DNA of 64,000 bases. It comes from Vitis vinifera. Taxonomy: Eukaryota; Streptophyta; Magnoliopsida; Vitales; Vitaceae. Below the pieces are notes generated by a model that searched no databases, was not told the origin of the DNA, and saw nothing but the letters and a program-made list of their open reading frames with translations. Position 1 is the stretch's first letter, and every line of letters begins with the position of its first letter. Below, piece after piece: positions 23,760-36,051 of this stretch. The stretch covers positions 12,765,001 through 12,829,000 of the forward strand of contig NC_081822.1 in NCBI RefSeq assembly GCF_030704535.1. Reading direction: 5' to 3'. The position numbers were made by a program, and so were the translations under genes.

Positions 23760-26218
23760 ATGGAAGTGTTGTCATCTTCTGCGATTATTGTTTTCTTTCT
23801 TTCTGCTTTTATTATTTTATGTACCACAGAAGCTCTCGTAAAGCTACCGAGGAACGAAACAATTCCGGCAGTGCTAGTTTTCGGAGATTCGATCGTGGAT
23901 CCGGGCAATAACAACAATCTTATTACTGTGGTTAAGTGCAATTTTCCACCGTATGGGAGGGACTTTATGGGAGGATTTCCAACTGGAAGATTTAGCAATG
24001 GCAAAATTCCGCCTGACTTCATTGGTACGTCCTGTCTGTTTTTACGTAGCCTTATATTTCATGAGCTCAATCTAGATATGGAAGTATTTTGTTTCCTGAT
24101 ATCATGTAATGTTTTGCAAAATGAGAAACATTCATATTTGGTATGTTTTGAAAAAGGAAATACGCAAAGCCACTCCGCTATCGAACATGTCTTGTTTCAA
24201 ACCATGCATGTTTGAGAAAATAAAGGATACCCAATACAGGCTTGGAGCTCATGATCAGGAAATCTAAGTCCAGTTTTTTTTTTTTGAATGGAGAAGGAAG
24301 GCCAATAGGATCTTTCAGTTGATTGATCCAATGCTCTTCTCAATAGAGTTGACCGGTTTGAGTAGTTGGGCCGCCCTGACATTAGTGATGGTGATCTTCA
24401 TAATTTTTCCAACCGGTTAAGTACATTAATACTGATGGTGTTTGGTGAACTATTTAATAAACAACTTAATACATTTAATAATATATCTTAAAATTGAAAA
24501 TAATTTTGATAAATTAATTTAATGATTTAAACCCAATTTCATTTAAAATCATATTAATTTTTAAACATTAGATTTTATCAAACAGCCATCTGAATTTCGA
24601 TGTAAGGTAGTGTTTATTTTTTTACTAAATTCTAAATAGAACCTTAATGCTAATAGTGTTAAATATTAGGTTGTTTGTTTTTGTAGTATTTTGTTTTTAT
24701 TAAGTATTAAAAAGTAAAAAAAAAATCAATATGTTATTTTTTCTATTTAGAAAAAGTTACATATTTTGACTTTTTCTATTAATAAAAAGTTTATAATAAG
24801 TCATGAAAAAATAGAAAAACAAACAACCTAAATTCTAAAACTAAATTGCTTTTAGTAAAAAGCCAAAAAAACAAACATCACCTAAGTTACCATCAAGAAT
24901 CCTTCAGGGTAGCCCAACCTCCTAGGAAAATCCCAAATGTGGTGAAAGAAATAATAACATTACAAATTTTCATGGAATAATTCTCGAATAAAAAACATGC
25001 TTCTTTCCTTTTGGATATGTATGGATGTTTCTCTGAAAATTTCGGCTTACTCATGATATAACAATTACAAAATAATTATTTTTTATCCTCAGCTGAAGAA
25101 TTGGGAATCAAAGAGCTACTGCCACCATATTCTAACCCGGCTCTTCAACTTAGTGATCTACTGACCGGAGTGAGCTTCGCCTCAAGTGGCTCGGGATACG
25201 ATCCTATGACACCTAAGCTTGCGGTATATAAATTTCCCTTCACATATAATTTATACTTCAAATAATGTATTGTCCATTTCTTAACTTGGTTTTCATTTTT
25301 GGGTCAAAAATCAGTCAGTTTTATCTCTGCGGGATCAATTAGAAATGTTCAAAGAATACATAAGAAAGTTGAAAATGATGGTTGGAGAAGAGAGAACAAA
25401 CACCATTTTAAGCAAAAGCCTATTTCTAGTGGTAGCAGGCAGTGATGACATTGCCAATTCATACTTTGTCAGCGGTGTTCGGAAAATCCAGTATGATGTT
25501 CCGGCTTACACTGATCTCATGATCGCCTCGGCTTCTTCTTTCTTCAAGGTAATTTTAACCGCCATGAAAAAATCTGGAATCATCCCTGCTTTTCCATTTT
25601 GCAGTTCATAGCATACCATTCTTATCTTCTATTGACCAATTTGAAGGAATTGTATGGATTGGGGGCGCGAAGAATAGTTGTTGGCAGTGCACCTCCATTG
25701 GGGTGTCTGCCATCACAGAGAAGCTTAGCAGGAGGGATACTAAGAGAGTGTGCCGAGGATCACAACGACGCAGCGAAACTGTTCAATACTAAGCTCTCAT
25801 CTCAATTGGATTCTCTCAACGCCAATTTTCCCCAGGCAAAGTTTGTCTACATTGATATTTACAATCCCTTTCTTGATCTCATCCAAAACCCTCAAAAATC
25901 AGGTAATTCCTTTGATGGGTATTGGGAAAACCCCTATCCTCTTTGCTCTAGAATCTCTGGCCTATATGCCAACTGATTTCAAAAACCGTTTTACTACATT
26001 TTAAGAAAAAATAATTTATTTCAGGGTTTGAAGTGGTGGATAAGGGTTGCTGTGGCACAGGGAAAATAGAGGTGGCAGTACTATGTAACCCATTTAGTCC
26101 ATTTACCTGTGAAGACGCGTCAAATTATGTATTTTGGGACAGTTATCATCCTACAGAAAAAGCATACAAGGTTCTAATTGGTGAAATCATCCAGAAATGT
26201 GTGGACAGCTTCTTCTGA
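23760..26218 (+). CDS. GDSL esterase/lipase, EXL-like, copy 4
   Basis: Five exons: 23760-24024, 25093-25223, 25315-25548, 25647-25902, 26025-26218; predicted 359 aa. The position aligned with the copy 5 and 6 ATG is GTG (23745), so the start is placed at the in-frame ATG five codons downstream. The signal peptide is residues 1-25. Nucleophile Ser44. Block III is Gly174-Ser-Asp-Asp (VVAGSDD), so Gly is kept but the usual Asn is Asp. Asp334 and His337 form the DxxH pair. Exon 3 is two codons longer than in copies 1-3 (FVSGVRK region). Intron 1 is the longest of the array (1068 bp) and holds two MITE-like insertions. Intron 4 is only 122 bp. Confidence 0.9.
24430..24600. repeat. MITE-like repeat shared by intron 1 of copies 4 and 6
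   Basis: It begins near GATGGTGTTTGGTGAACT (about 24435) and ends near TTATCAAACAGCCATC (about 24590), whose inverse resembles the start. The AT-rich core with TTAAAATTGAAAATAATTTT recurs in copy 6 intron 1 (about 39990-40150). In copy 5 only the first words (GATGGTGTTTGGTAA, about 30424) remain. It is probably an old insertion in the ancestral intron that was deleted in copy 5. Confidence 0.55.
24603..24885. mobile_element. MITE in intron 1 of GDSL copy 4, 3-bp target duplication TAA
   Basis: The body is 24606-24882 (277 bp). Its ends are GGTAGTGTTTATTTTTTTAC and, read inward from the right, GGTGATGTTTGTTTTTTTGG. TAA flanks both sides (24603-24605 and 24883-24885), as expected for a Tourist-like (PIF/Harbinger) MITE. 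Inner arms around TTAGGTTGTTTGTTTTT and its inverse make a long foldback. It is absent from the introns of copies 5 and 6, so it inserted after those copies separated. Confidence 0.7.
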
Positions 26219-26926
26219 TCAAACTGGTCGACTTCCTGATATCTCTTTAGTCTCCAACCCATGCATATTTGGCAAGCTCCACTGCCTTCAGTTATTTGTA
26301 ATGGTGAAAGTGAAAATTTTCCTTCTCTGTTTTGTAATCACAGCTAAACGAGCTACTAGGGTATACTAATGTGTGTTCAAAATAGAATTGCTTGATTTTC
26401 ATAATTTGGTATATGTATTAAATTATAATAATATCATGATATCCAGGCATCATGCGTCTCATGTCTTCCTGTACTCCACTCAAGTTGATACTTGTTATAA
26501 TGGAAATCGTTAGCATTAATCATCCAAGAAGGGCAACTTCCAGAAAATGTTAGACCATTAGATACAGTTGCATTCACATGGATGAAAATTATATAAAAAT
26601 AAAAATAATATTTGATTCCTTTTTGAAAAAATTGAAATCAACTTGTACCACATATGATTCCAATATTACCATTATCAATTGCCTACGTATTCCTATCCCA
26701 CATTTAAATGTCATTCATAATAAATTGTACCTAAATTGAAGGTGTTTGTAAAGTTAAACTAATCCCTTCTAATTTTTTTTGTTAGTCCGAGGACATCACA
26801 CTCGTTTATGAGAAGTTGAAGACAATATCTTTCGATATATTGTTTATGTGGGACCGTGGGTCCTTGGGTGAAAGTCCTTAAGGCCCTTGAGAAAGACAAG
26901 AAAGACACTTTGATGTGGGTGTATGA

Positions 26927-27046
26927 GGTTGGTCCTATCTCTGAGTTTTAGTCCCTAAAGACACAGGATTGGTCTTATCCTTGGGTTGTAGTCCCAAAAG
27001 ACACAAGATATGACTTATTATTAGGTGATAGTCCTAAAATATTCAT
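26927..27046. repeat. Tandem repeat, 40 bp x 3
   Basis: Units start near 26927, 26966 and 27006 and share the pattern TTGGTC-TATC..TRAG-TTGTAGTCC.AAAAGACACA, with increasing divergence in the third unit. No open frame runs through it. Confidence 0.7.
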
Positions 27047-27762
27047 TATTTATGACTAAGTATCTTTTGGAACATTGATGGTTGATATGAATATTGGTGG
27101 GGTTGGCAACTTATCAGGTGTAAGAGGATGGATGAGGCAAAGTATAAATAAAACCATCAACAACATGTATACATGTTGACATTATTGCACATTTATTAAT
27201 GGTTAATAATTGTATATTATGCATGCTATTATATGTTTAATTCAAGTTTTTTTAAGAATATTCATAGGACTGTTATAAACTTTCCTACTGAGTTATGAAC
27301 ACACTTTACCTCTTTTATCTTTAGATGTAGGTTAGAAAACATTTGTTGGGATTAATGCTTGAACATTGTTTTTTTTGTTGATTGGATGTTGTTTTGCTTT
27401 TGTGTTGAAAGTGTTTTGAGGCTTTTGCTTTTGTACCCTACAAAAACTAAATCATTTTTAAAGGAATGATGTAATATATATTTGTTTTTGTACACTTGTA
27501 GTATGAGCTACCTTTAGTAAACCATGAGGTTTTGCTATGTACAAAGTAATGTGGCACTGGTTTTCTTTTGTGAAATAGATCATATTTTGTTAATTAATAG
27601 TTACAAAGTTTCTCACATGATGTATACTTCTTTATAACAGGTTTCCACATCCTCATTTTGCACAAAATCAACTAGAAACTCAACACTTAAATTTTTTTCT
27701 CCCTCTAGTTTTGGCAGCACTAATTTTATATTTGAGTATTAATTAGCAACTCTGGAATCTAG

Positions 27763-28188
27763 GGTATAATATTATTATAATATTAAATTTTTTAATCTAA
27801 TAAGGAAAGTTATTAGGAATATCTTTATAAATATTTTAAGTCATAAGGAGAAAAAGTTATGAAATGAAAATGAACTTATAAAGATTATAAAGGGGGATAA
27901 AAATGTGAGGAAAAATGAGAGATACTTGGTGTAGAGCGAACGAATTCATGATTCATGGTTTAAATACAAGGAGCGGGAAAACATGATATGTTTTGGAATC
28001 TAATAGTTTTATCTAATTTATATATTCTATAATATTCTCTATATTATAGTAAAATGATTCTTTCTCATCTTTGGATGTAAATATTATTGGTCAAACCATA
28101 TTAAAATCTTGTATATCTTTGTGTGGATTGTTCTATCTTTGTATTAACTAATATCATTTGTATTAAAATTTCTCCTAACAAAATTGTT
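27763..28188 (+). repeat. Solo LTR-like repeat (copy a)
   Basis: Aligns over its length with the two tandem copies at 62005-62462 and 62516-62954. Shared landmarks are GTTATKAGAT/GAAATGGA-like words, CTATAATATTCTCTATTRTA, ATGATTCTTTCTCATC and a final TTAAARCTTCYSCTAAC. The layout fits one long terminal repeat of a copia-type element without internal sequence. The family assignment is inference. Confidence 0.5.
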
Positions 28189-28569
28189 TGTTGCATATTT
28201 AACCATTTCTATTCGAACATGGACTTTTTTACATTCATCCACACTTATCTAAGAGCTTAACCATCTAGAGATACATAGTGGAGCTTGACCCACTCCACAC
28301 GACACACCTATCTAGGGCCTTGACTCATCCTGAGGCTTATAGAGGTTTCTAACAATCTATTACCTCACACACTCATTATAAGATCATTTTTCAACAACCA
28401 TTTTCATAAAAGCAGTATTATCACATATTAACAATGGTTTCATATGTAAAGTTAATATAAAGGGTTGTTTTTTTTTTTTTTTTTTTTTGTGTGGCTCAGT
28501 AATTACGCAGCACTCGATCCCTTAAAGAAAAAGTTTTGCTTAAATGAAAGGTTTGAATGCAATTTTAAT

Positions 28570-29666
28570 TTTGGCGCAAGAGCTGGTGAAGTCGGCCTTG
28601 CTTTCCATTGGGTGAATGATTTAATAGGCCACAAAGCTCGTAGTCATCATTTAAACCAAATAAACCAAACCCATCACAGCTGCAGGGTTCTTAGTTCTTG
28701 TTGTTAGTTAGCTACCTAGCTGTCCATTCCATATGATTGATTCATACATAATTACGAAGCTTAATCCAGTGCACTTGGATTGAGACGTAAAGCAAATATG
28801 ATAAGTACCCAAAATTAAGACGCTTCAGTGTTGAGTCACATTATAATGAATTGAATCAAACAACCATTCCACCTACTTGAGCTTTTCTTCCCATCAAATG
28901 GTCGAGAAGGCCACGCACTGGAACCACATAAAATCCCTGAACCCTGTATACAATCTACGATCTAAATCAAACGGTTGAAAGAGCCACCCACTGGTCCCAA
29001 AAGGCCTCCCCTTGACCAGGCTTCACTCCCTCCTATGAATGAGGAATCTAAATCAAAATAAAGTCGACATACATCATTTTATTTTATCCTCCATGCATCA
29101 CACATAGCGAGGAGGATCGTGCCTTATTAAGGGACCCATTTCAAACTAAGCAGCCTGTATAAAGTCCATCTGTATCCAATTAAACTTATTCACATGGATT
29201 CATTAAATCATGGAGAATTATGAGATGGACCATGTTACATATACGTTGGCTGATGCTCACTCACGGACTCAATGATCGATATTCACCTGAAAAGCAAAGT
29301 CTCCGGAGTCATATTATCACACCTGCCTTGCATTTTTACATATATGATTTTGTATAACCATTTAGCAAAGAACCCAAGGAAATTGCCGTATAGAAGCGGT
29401 GGCCCAACTACTTGACTACTTGTCTGCACGATATCAACCCCTTCTTCATCAACACATTATTATTATTATTGAAAAATCTTTATCCACTGCATGTGGAGTA
29501 GTTTATTAACGTCCACATATTTCATTCATTGCGTCTAGAAAACGACAAAATCAGGATCACCTTATATACGAGGCCGGGCAGAGGGCATAGAATACAGACA
29601 AGTGATCACTTTCTCCATCTCGTTTCTTATAGCTTGGAGAAACACAACAAAAACTTTCCAAGCCCA
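28570..29666 (+). promoter_or_regulatory. Upstream module and promoter of GDSL copy 5
   Basis: Second full copy of the module seen before copy 4, starting with the AGAGCTGGTGAAGTCGG phrase (about 28581). A TATA-like run lies at 29563-29568 in CTTATATACGAGGCCGG, about 100 bp before the ATG. CGTCTAGAAAACGACAAAAT (about 29531) is conserved before copies 4 and 6. Confidence 0.65.
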
Positions 29667-31975
29667 ATGGTGTTTCTTTCTATGGAACTGTGGTCGTCTT
29701 CTTCGATTATTGTTTTCTTTCTTTCTGTTTTTATTATTTTATGTACCACAGAAGCTCTCGTAAAGCTACCGAGGAACGAAACAGTTCCAGCAGTGCTAGT
29801 TTTCGGAGATTCGATAGTGGATCCGGGCAATAACAACAATCTTAATACTCTGGTTAAGTCCAATTTTCCACCGTATGGGAGGGACTTAATGGGAGGAGTT
29901 CCAACTGGAAGATTTAGCAATGGAAAAATTCCGTCTGACTTCATTGGTATGTCCATTCTATTTTTTACGTGGCCTTATATTTCATGATATGGAAGTATTT
30001 TGTTTCCTGATATCATGTCATGTTTTGCAAAATGAGAAATATTTATATTTGGTATGTTTTGAAAAAGGAAATACAGAAAGCAACTCTGCTATCGGATATG
30101 TCTTGTTCTAAACTATGTTTTTCGATTCAGCCATCTAAGAAAATTTCCCTTTTTCCTTTTTCCTTCCTGGTTAATTTTACGTACAAGCATGGTTCTGTTG
30201 GAATTAAATAAAGGATACCCAAATCAGACTTGGAGCTCATGATCAGGATATCAAGTACTTTCATTTTTCAATGCAAAACGAAGGCCAATGGGATCCTTCT
30301 GTGGATTGATCAAATGCTTTTCTCCATGGAGTTTTACCGGTTTGAGTAGTTGGGCCTACGTGACCCGGATGGTTTGGGATTTTGATTTTCATAATTTTCC
30401 AAACCGGTTAAGTTCATTAGTGATGGTGTTTGGTAACTCTACAATTTTCCGTGGAATAATTCTCGAATCAAAATATGGTCCTTTCCTTTTGGATGTATGG
30501 AATATGTAATGTGAGTAAAATTAACTTTATTTTCTCTCAAAATTTTAGCTTAGTGATATGATATAACAGTTACAAAATAATTATTTTGTATTCTCAGCCG
30601 AAGCATTGGGAATCAAAGAGCTAGTGCCACCATATTCTAACGCGGCTCTTCAACTTGGTGATCTCCTGACCGGAGTGAGCTTCGCCTCAAGTGGCTCAGG
30701 ATTTGATCCTATGACACCTAAGCTTGCGGTATATCAATTTCCCTCCACATATAATTTATACTTCAAATAATGTATTGTCCATTTCTTAACTTGGTTTTCA
30801 TTTTTGGGTCAAAAATCAGTCAGTTTTATCTCTGCGGGATCAATTAGAAATGTTCAAAGAATACATAAGAAAGTTGAAAAGGATGGTTGGAGTAGAAAGA
30901 ACAAACACCATTTTAAGCAAAAGCCTATTTCTAGTGGTAGCAGGCAGTGATGACATTGCCAATTCATACTTTGATAGCCGTGTTCAGAAATTCCAGTATG
31001 ATGTTCCGGCTTACACTGATCTTATGGTCACCTCGGCTGCTTCTTTCTTGAAGGTAATTTTAATTGCCATGCAAAACCCTGGAATCATCCATGCTCTTCC
31101 ATTTCCAACTCATAGGATACCGTTCTTATCTTCTATTAAACAAATTGAAGGAATTGTATGGATTGGGGGCACGCAGAACAGTTGTTACTAGTGCACCTCC
31201 ATTGGGGTGTCTGCCATCACAGAGAAGCTTAGCAGGAGGGACACAAAGAGAGTGTGCTGAGGGTCACAACGAAGCAGCGAAGCTGTTTAATTTTAAGCTC
31301 TCATCTCGATTGGATTCTCTCAACGCCAATTTTCCCCAGGCAAAGTTTGTCTACGTTGATATTTACAAACCCTTACTTGATCTCATCCAAAACCCTCAAA
31401 AATCAGGTAATTCCTTTGATGGGTATTGGGAAAACTTGTATCTTCTTTGTTCTAGAATCTCAGGCCCTATTTGGTAATTTAATTTTTAACCCAAATTTTA
31501 TGTTTACTTTTATATATAATATTTTATTTTTAATCATTTTCTATATTTATATGACTATTTTTAAAAAATGGTTCTAAAAAAAACAAGTATAAAACAATTA
31601 AAAGATATTATGGAAGAACATCTTGGTTTTCGTCTTTTTATTATTAAATATGTTTTCCTATTTTTTATTTTTATTATTTTGAAAAACAGAAAACAATTTT
31701 AAAAAATAATTATCAAATTGGGTCTTAGTTTTTGTTATTATTATTATTTTATTTTATTTTTTTTAAAATCATTTGTTTCAGGGTTTGAAGTGGTGGATAA
31801 AGGTTGCTGTGGCTCAGGGACAATAGAGGTGGCAGTGCTATGTAACCAATTAAGTCCATTCACTTGCGAAGACGCGTCAACTTATGTATTTTGGGACAGT
31901 TATCATCCTACAGAAAGAGCATACAAGGTTATAATTGATGAGATCATCCAGAAATGCGTGGACAGCTTGATCTGA
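29667..31975 (+). CDS. GDSL esterase/lipase, EXL-like, copy 5
   Basis: Five exons: 29667-29946, 30598-30728, 30820-31053, 31151-31406, 31782-31975; predicted 364 aa, the longest in the array. The first ATG is chosen because it aligns with the only start of copy 6; a second ATG five codons on (29682) matches the copy 4 start. Signal peptide at residues 1-30, Ser49 in [10 protein letters not shown]. Block III is Gly179-Ser-Asp-Asp. Asp339 and His342 close the active site. One change in the conserved glycine-rich exon 5 segment is GCCGSG where the other copies have GCCGTG. Intron 4 contains a MITE-like insertion shared with copy 6. Confidence 0.9.
31463..31728. mobile_element. MITE-like insertion in intron 4 of GDSL copy 5
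   Basis: The left end GGCCCTATTTGGTAATT and the right end, read inward, CTAAGACCCAATTTGATAATT are imperfect inverted repeats around about 230 bp of AT-rich DNA. The same element occupies intron 4 of copy 6 (41271-41637), with much of the interior alignable. The intron of copy 4 has no such insert. No convincing target duplication was found. Confidence 0.6.
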
Positions 31976-32802
31976 TCAAACTGGTCCACTTCCTGATATC
32001 TCTTCAATCTCCAACCCATATATGGCAAGCTGCACTGCCTTTTGTTATTTGTAATGGTGAAAGTGAAAATCTTCCTTCTTGGTTTTGTGATCACAGTTAA
32101 AAGAGCTACAATGGTTGTAATGTCATAGCTTTCTGATTCCAGTATATTAAAATGTGCAAACACAGAATCCATGATAACTCAATTATCATGTAGAGTGATT
32201 TAAGTTCCACTCACCTTCATCTTCTTCTGCTCAAGACATATGATATCATATGCAGTTCTACATCCTGGAACTGTCTTGCTTTTCTTGGGATTCTTCTTCT
32301 TCTTTGTTATGTCTTGTCTCTCTCTTTTGTTAAACCTGCTTGGTGTAATGGAAAGTTTTCCTCTGAATTGCACAATACCTATATATTTCAGCATGGAAGG
32401 TTTGGATGTATTTCTAGTTTTTTTTTTTAAAAAAAAATATATAGGAAAAAAACTGATTAGGTAATTCAGGTATTAAAAAAGTTTTTATCACCTCAAATTT
32501 TTTTTAAAATAAAAATAAAATAATTTTTAAAGAAATAAAATAAATTCATATTTTTTTATGAGAGTTTCTATTTTTTATTTAGAAATTTCTATTTTCAAAA
32601 AGAAAAAAGTAATTATTTTCCAAAAAGCCTTATATTTTTTACAATTTCTAAGCTAATTGCAATTTTTTCACTACTAGAAATACTATGAATATTTTCTTTA
32701 AGCATGCCCTTTGTTTTATTCCTTCTCAAATTTTATCATGGCGATAATTATTCAGTTAAATTATGATTAATATTCATTTTTGGCTTCTTAGCGATGAAGT
32801 GC
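31976..32802. other. 3' flank of GDSL copy 5, duplicated after copy 6
   Basis: Non-coding. The sequence from the stop codon to about 32790 recurs, with gaps, after copy 6 (41888-42326). Both end in the same phrase (ATTAATATTCATTTTTGGCTT). It leads into the decayed GDSL exon remnant. Confidence 0.6.
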
Positions 32803-33128
32803 AGTGAGCTGTACTGTTCTAGTGGGAACAATTAGAAATGTTGGAAGAATAGGTAGGGTAGCTGAAAGTTAGTTGCAGGTAGGCACCATTATAAGCAACA
32901 GCCTGTTCATGGTTGTAGGCTTGTAGCTGGCAGTGATGACATTGTCAATACCTATTTTATGATGTTCCTTCTTATACTGATTTTCTGGTCAGCTCTGCCG
33001 AGAGTTGGTTGCTGATAGATAGCAAATATATTTCGTTCTTATGTTAGTTTTTTTTTTTATTTTTATTTTTATTTCTGCGCATGAGCATTTGGAAGGAATT
33101 ATAAGAACTTGGGAGCAAGAACATTTCT
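32803..33128 (+). pseudogene. GDSL esterase/lipase remnant (exon 3 and start of exon 4)
   Basis: At about 32828-33010 the DNA matches exon 3 of copies 4-6 in order: CAATTAGAAATGTT (aligned with the QLEMF codons), ACCATTATAAGCA, GGCAGTGATGACATTG (block III), GATGTTCCTTCTTATACTGA. Many in-frame stops and small deletions are present. At about 33089-33128, TTTGGAAGGAATTATAAGAA and the following GGGAGCAAGAAC match the intron 3 acceptor and first codons of exon 4. No exon 1, 2 or 5 is seen nearby. It is a dead seventh member of the array, in the expected orientation and order. Confidence 0.85.
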
Positions 33129-33479
33129 AGTTAGGGATGACACAAGGGAGGTCACCTCCATCCCAATCCTACTCTCATTATTTAAATCAATTCTTGTCTT
33201 TGTCTTAAAGAATAACTTTAATGTCCCATTTCATTTAATTTTTTATTATTCTAAAATTTAAAAAATTAATTATATTAATATATATAAATATACCTAAGCC
33301 TATCTTGAACCCAAATTAGTTTTTTTTTTTTTTTAAAAAAAAAAAATTCAAGTTTATCATTAATCTAACTATGGTTTTTTTCAAATCTGTTCTATTAGGG
33401 GTGGAACAAATATAACAAAAGTTATTCCATTATCATAAACTTGCATTATAAAATATAGTGCGAGTGAACATTACAAAAG

Positions 33480-35300
33480 GAGGGCTAAAGAGAGTGCACC
33501 CATGAAGACAACAAGTAGCTGAATTGTTCTATTAAAAAAAATACTGAAATGAACACTACACCACCTACATCAACACCCAACCATGCCATATTCGTGCTAC
33601 TCTTAAGCCAAAGGTTCCTTCACTATTTTTTCTCATTTCTCTTATATTAAAAAACCTTTTGTACATGGTTGTTCCTTTACTCAACAACTCATGAGACATG
33701 AAGACACCGGAAATGGTGCATGCATCCCAAGCTCGTTCTAGAGTTTCACAATTAAAAACTTAGCTCTAGATAATCCGGAAGAGGTCATTAGCCATTAACA
33801 ATTATCAAGATGTTTACTAACAATCTTAGGACTATTGGACATATGATATCATATGAAGACCTCATGTTTCATATTTTAGTTGACCTTGAGTCAAAATATA
33901 ACCTTATCATATAAAAAAGTCTCTTCCACTTTCCTACCAAATCTCTCTTTATCCTAGCACATAAATTAAGGGATCGAAGAGATTATGGCAAATCATGTTC
34001 ACCAAGAAATGTTTTGGTTTGCCACAAAGTTGGGAATGCTACTTTTTGTTGCTACTATCGCTTTGATCGTGCTTTCATGCTTTTCAAAACAATCAAGCTT
34101 CTAGATTCATCACCACACCTAAGCTAGTCTCTAACTAGTCATGGTACACTGATAGCAGAGCCACTAGTTATGTTACTGTTGAACTAAGCAACCTCTCTTT
34201 GGAATCTAATTATTATATATGGTAAGGATAAACTTGTAGTTGGCAATGGTAATAAACTTCCTATTACTCATGTTGGCCATACTAAAATAGTTTTTCTCTT
34301 CTCTCATCTTTATTTGAGAAATATATTATTGGTTCCTCATATTAAAAATAGCTTGCTAAATATTTCTTGTTTAACAACTAATAACAAAATATATGTTGAA
34401 TTTCATTCCAATGTTTGTTTGGTGAAGAATAGAAATCCACCAGGTCATGCTGTTGGAAGGGAAGCTTGAATATGAACTCTACAAACTACATATTTTAGAG
34501 ACAAAAATAATACAAAGTCAGTTGTTTATTCCTTTATGACTTTATTAGTCATCTCTTTTGTTGGGTTAAGTTTAGTTGAGTAAAAAAAAGGGTTGATGCC
34601 TAATGTCATGAGTTTTATGATTCAATTAGTCTTGATGTCTTACATAGAAGGTTAGGTCATCCATCTAGTAGAGTTATGAGTCATTCCAAAAATCTTGTAA
34701 TCCAAATAATTCAATCAACAAAAAACTTGACTTTAGTGATGCTTGCCAATTTAGAAAACTTCATGCTCTATCTTTCAACTCTTCTATCTCTCAAAAGTTC
34801 TTCATCACTTGAGTTGATCAACACAGATATATGAGATCTTTCTCCAATTGTTTCAAACTCAGGATACAGATATTATATTCACTTCATAGATGATTTCTCC
34901 CGATACACTTGGATCTATCCTCTTTGAACTAAAACTAAAACTATATGCTCTTTTATCCTTTTTAAAAACCAAATTGAGAAAACTTTGGACTCTAAAATAA
35001 AGAAACTTCAATAAGCTTGAAATGGTGTTCTTGCCTACAACAATCTTAAATTTATGTCCCCATTAGAAAAACTTTACAAAAGGAAACTAGATTACACTTT
35101 TCTCAAAACATTCAGGTGTTCTTGTTTCCCTTACCTCAAGCTATTTCAATCCACCAAATTCCAATTTCACATAACCAAGTGTGTCTTTGTAGGTTACAAC
35201 AACTCCCACAAAGGTACTGGCCACGATTCTCTATTATCTAAAATACTAAGCCTTTTTATGTAGCAACTTTGGCTTAAAAAAACTAGAGAAAGATTCACTA
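33480..35300 (+). mobile_element. Degraded Ty1/copia retrotransposon, 5' part
   Basis: Starts with an LTR-like stretch (about 33540-33700) that matches the LTR at 47079-47270. Reading frames, broken by many stops, show a copia protease-like segment at about 34140-34200 (WYTDS..ATS, with the active-site Gly of DSG replaced by Arg) and a GAG-pre-integrase-like segment (about 34330-34450). An integrase core fragment follows (YIHFIDDFSRYTW, about 34880-34920). The integrase C-terminal part is at about 35054-35263, after a deletion. Gag, reverse transcriptase and RNase H are missing from this piece. Confidence 0.75.
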
Positions 35301-36001
35301 TGACTTTTGTAGTACTCCAAGTATCGTCCTCAATGACTAGCATATGTAAGTTGTCAAAGTAGGTCTAAACGATTGCTTTTTGCTTACTTTTTGGTACTAA
35401 TAATGTGAAATTTTGATTTGAATAAAATTGAATTTATTAAAATAAACCTAATTAAATTACAAAAGAATTATTGATTCCAGATTAGGAGTTTCACAATCCA
35501 ATTTTTGGTATAGGGCCTCAAGAAAAACAAGGGTATAAATTTTAGTTAGTCTTAGGGTATTCAAAATGTGGGGTCAAATGAGATCAATCTAAGTTCCATA
35601 ACTCAGGGTTGCATCTATATCATAACTTTTAATATTTTATTTCATTATTGAAATACCAAATAGATGAATAGGTATGAAAATTGGGTTTAGGTTTAGGATT
35701 AGGCCTTTACCACTATGTAAATTTGTCTTAGGATAGATAACAATAACAAAACCTCAAATAATTAGGGATCAAGAATTACCAAAAATCTCTAATATCAAGT
35801 AATAGCCTATTGTACTATCCCCTAATTCAAATTAACATCAAAGAATATCTTTGTTTTCAATTATTATGTCTTAATCCTTCATTTATTCCATTTTTAGTTT
35901 GATTTTACCCATTGTTTTCCATTGGCTTTAACACTAGGTTTTCATGTTTCACACTTCAAAATGGTTTTTTAGCCTCTCATGATGGTGATTTCATTCACAC
36001 A

Positions 36002-36051
<50 letters not shown>

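Larger units (their letters stand above)
26219..28560. other. Intergenic between GDSL copies 4 and 5
   Basis: A 3' flank shared with the other copies (about 26220-26560) is followed by non-coding DNA with a 40-bp minisatellite (26927-27045) and an LTR-like repeat (27763-28188). A poly-T run lies at about 28467-28488. No gene seen. Confidence 0.5.
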
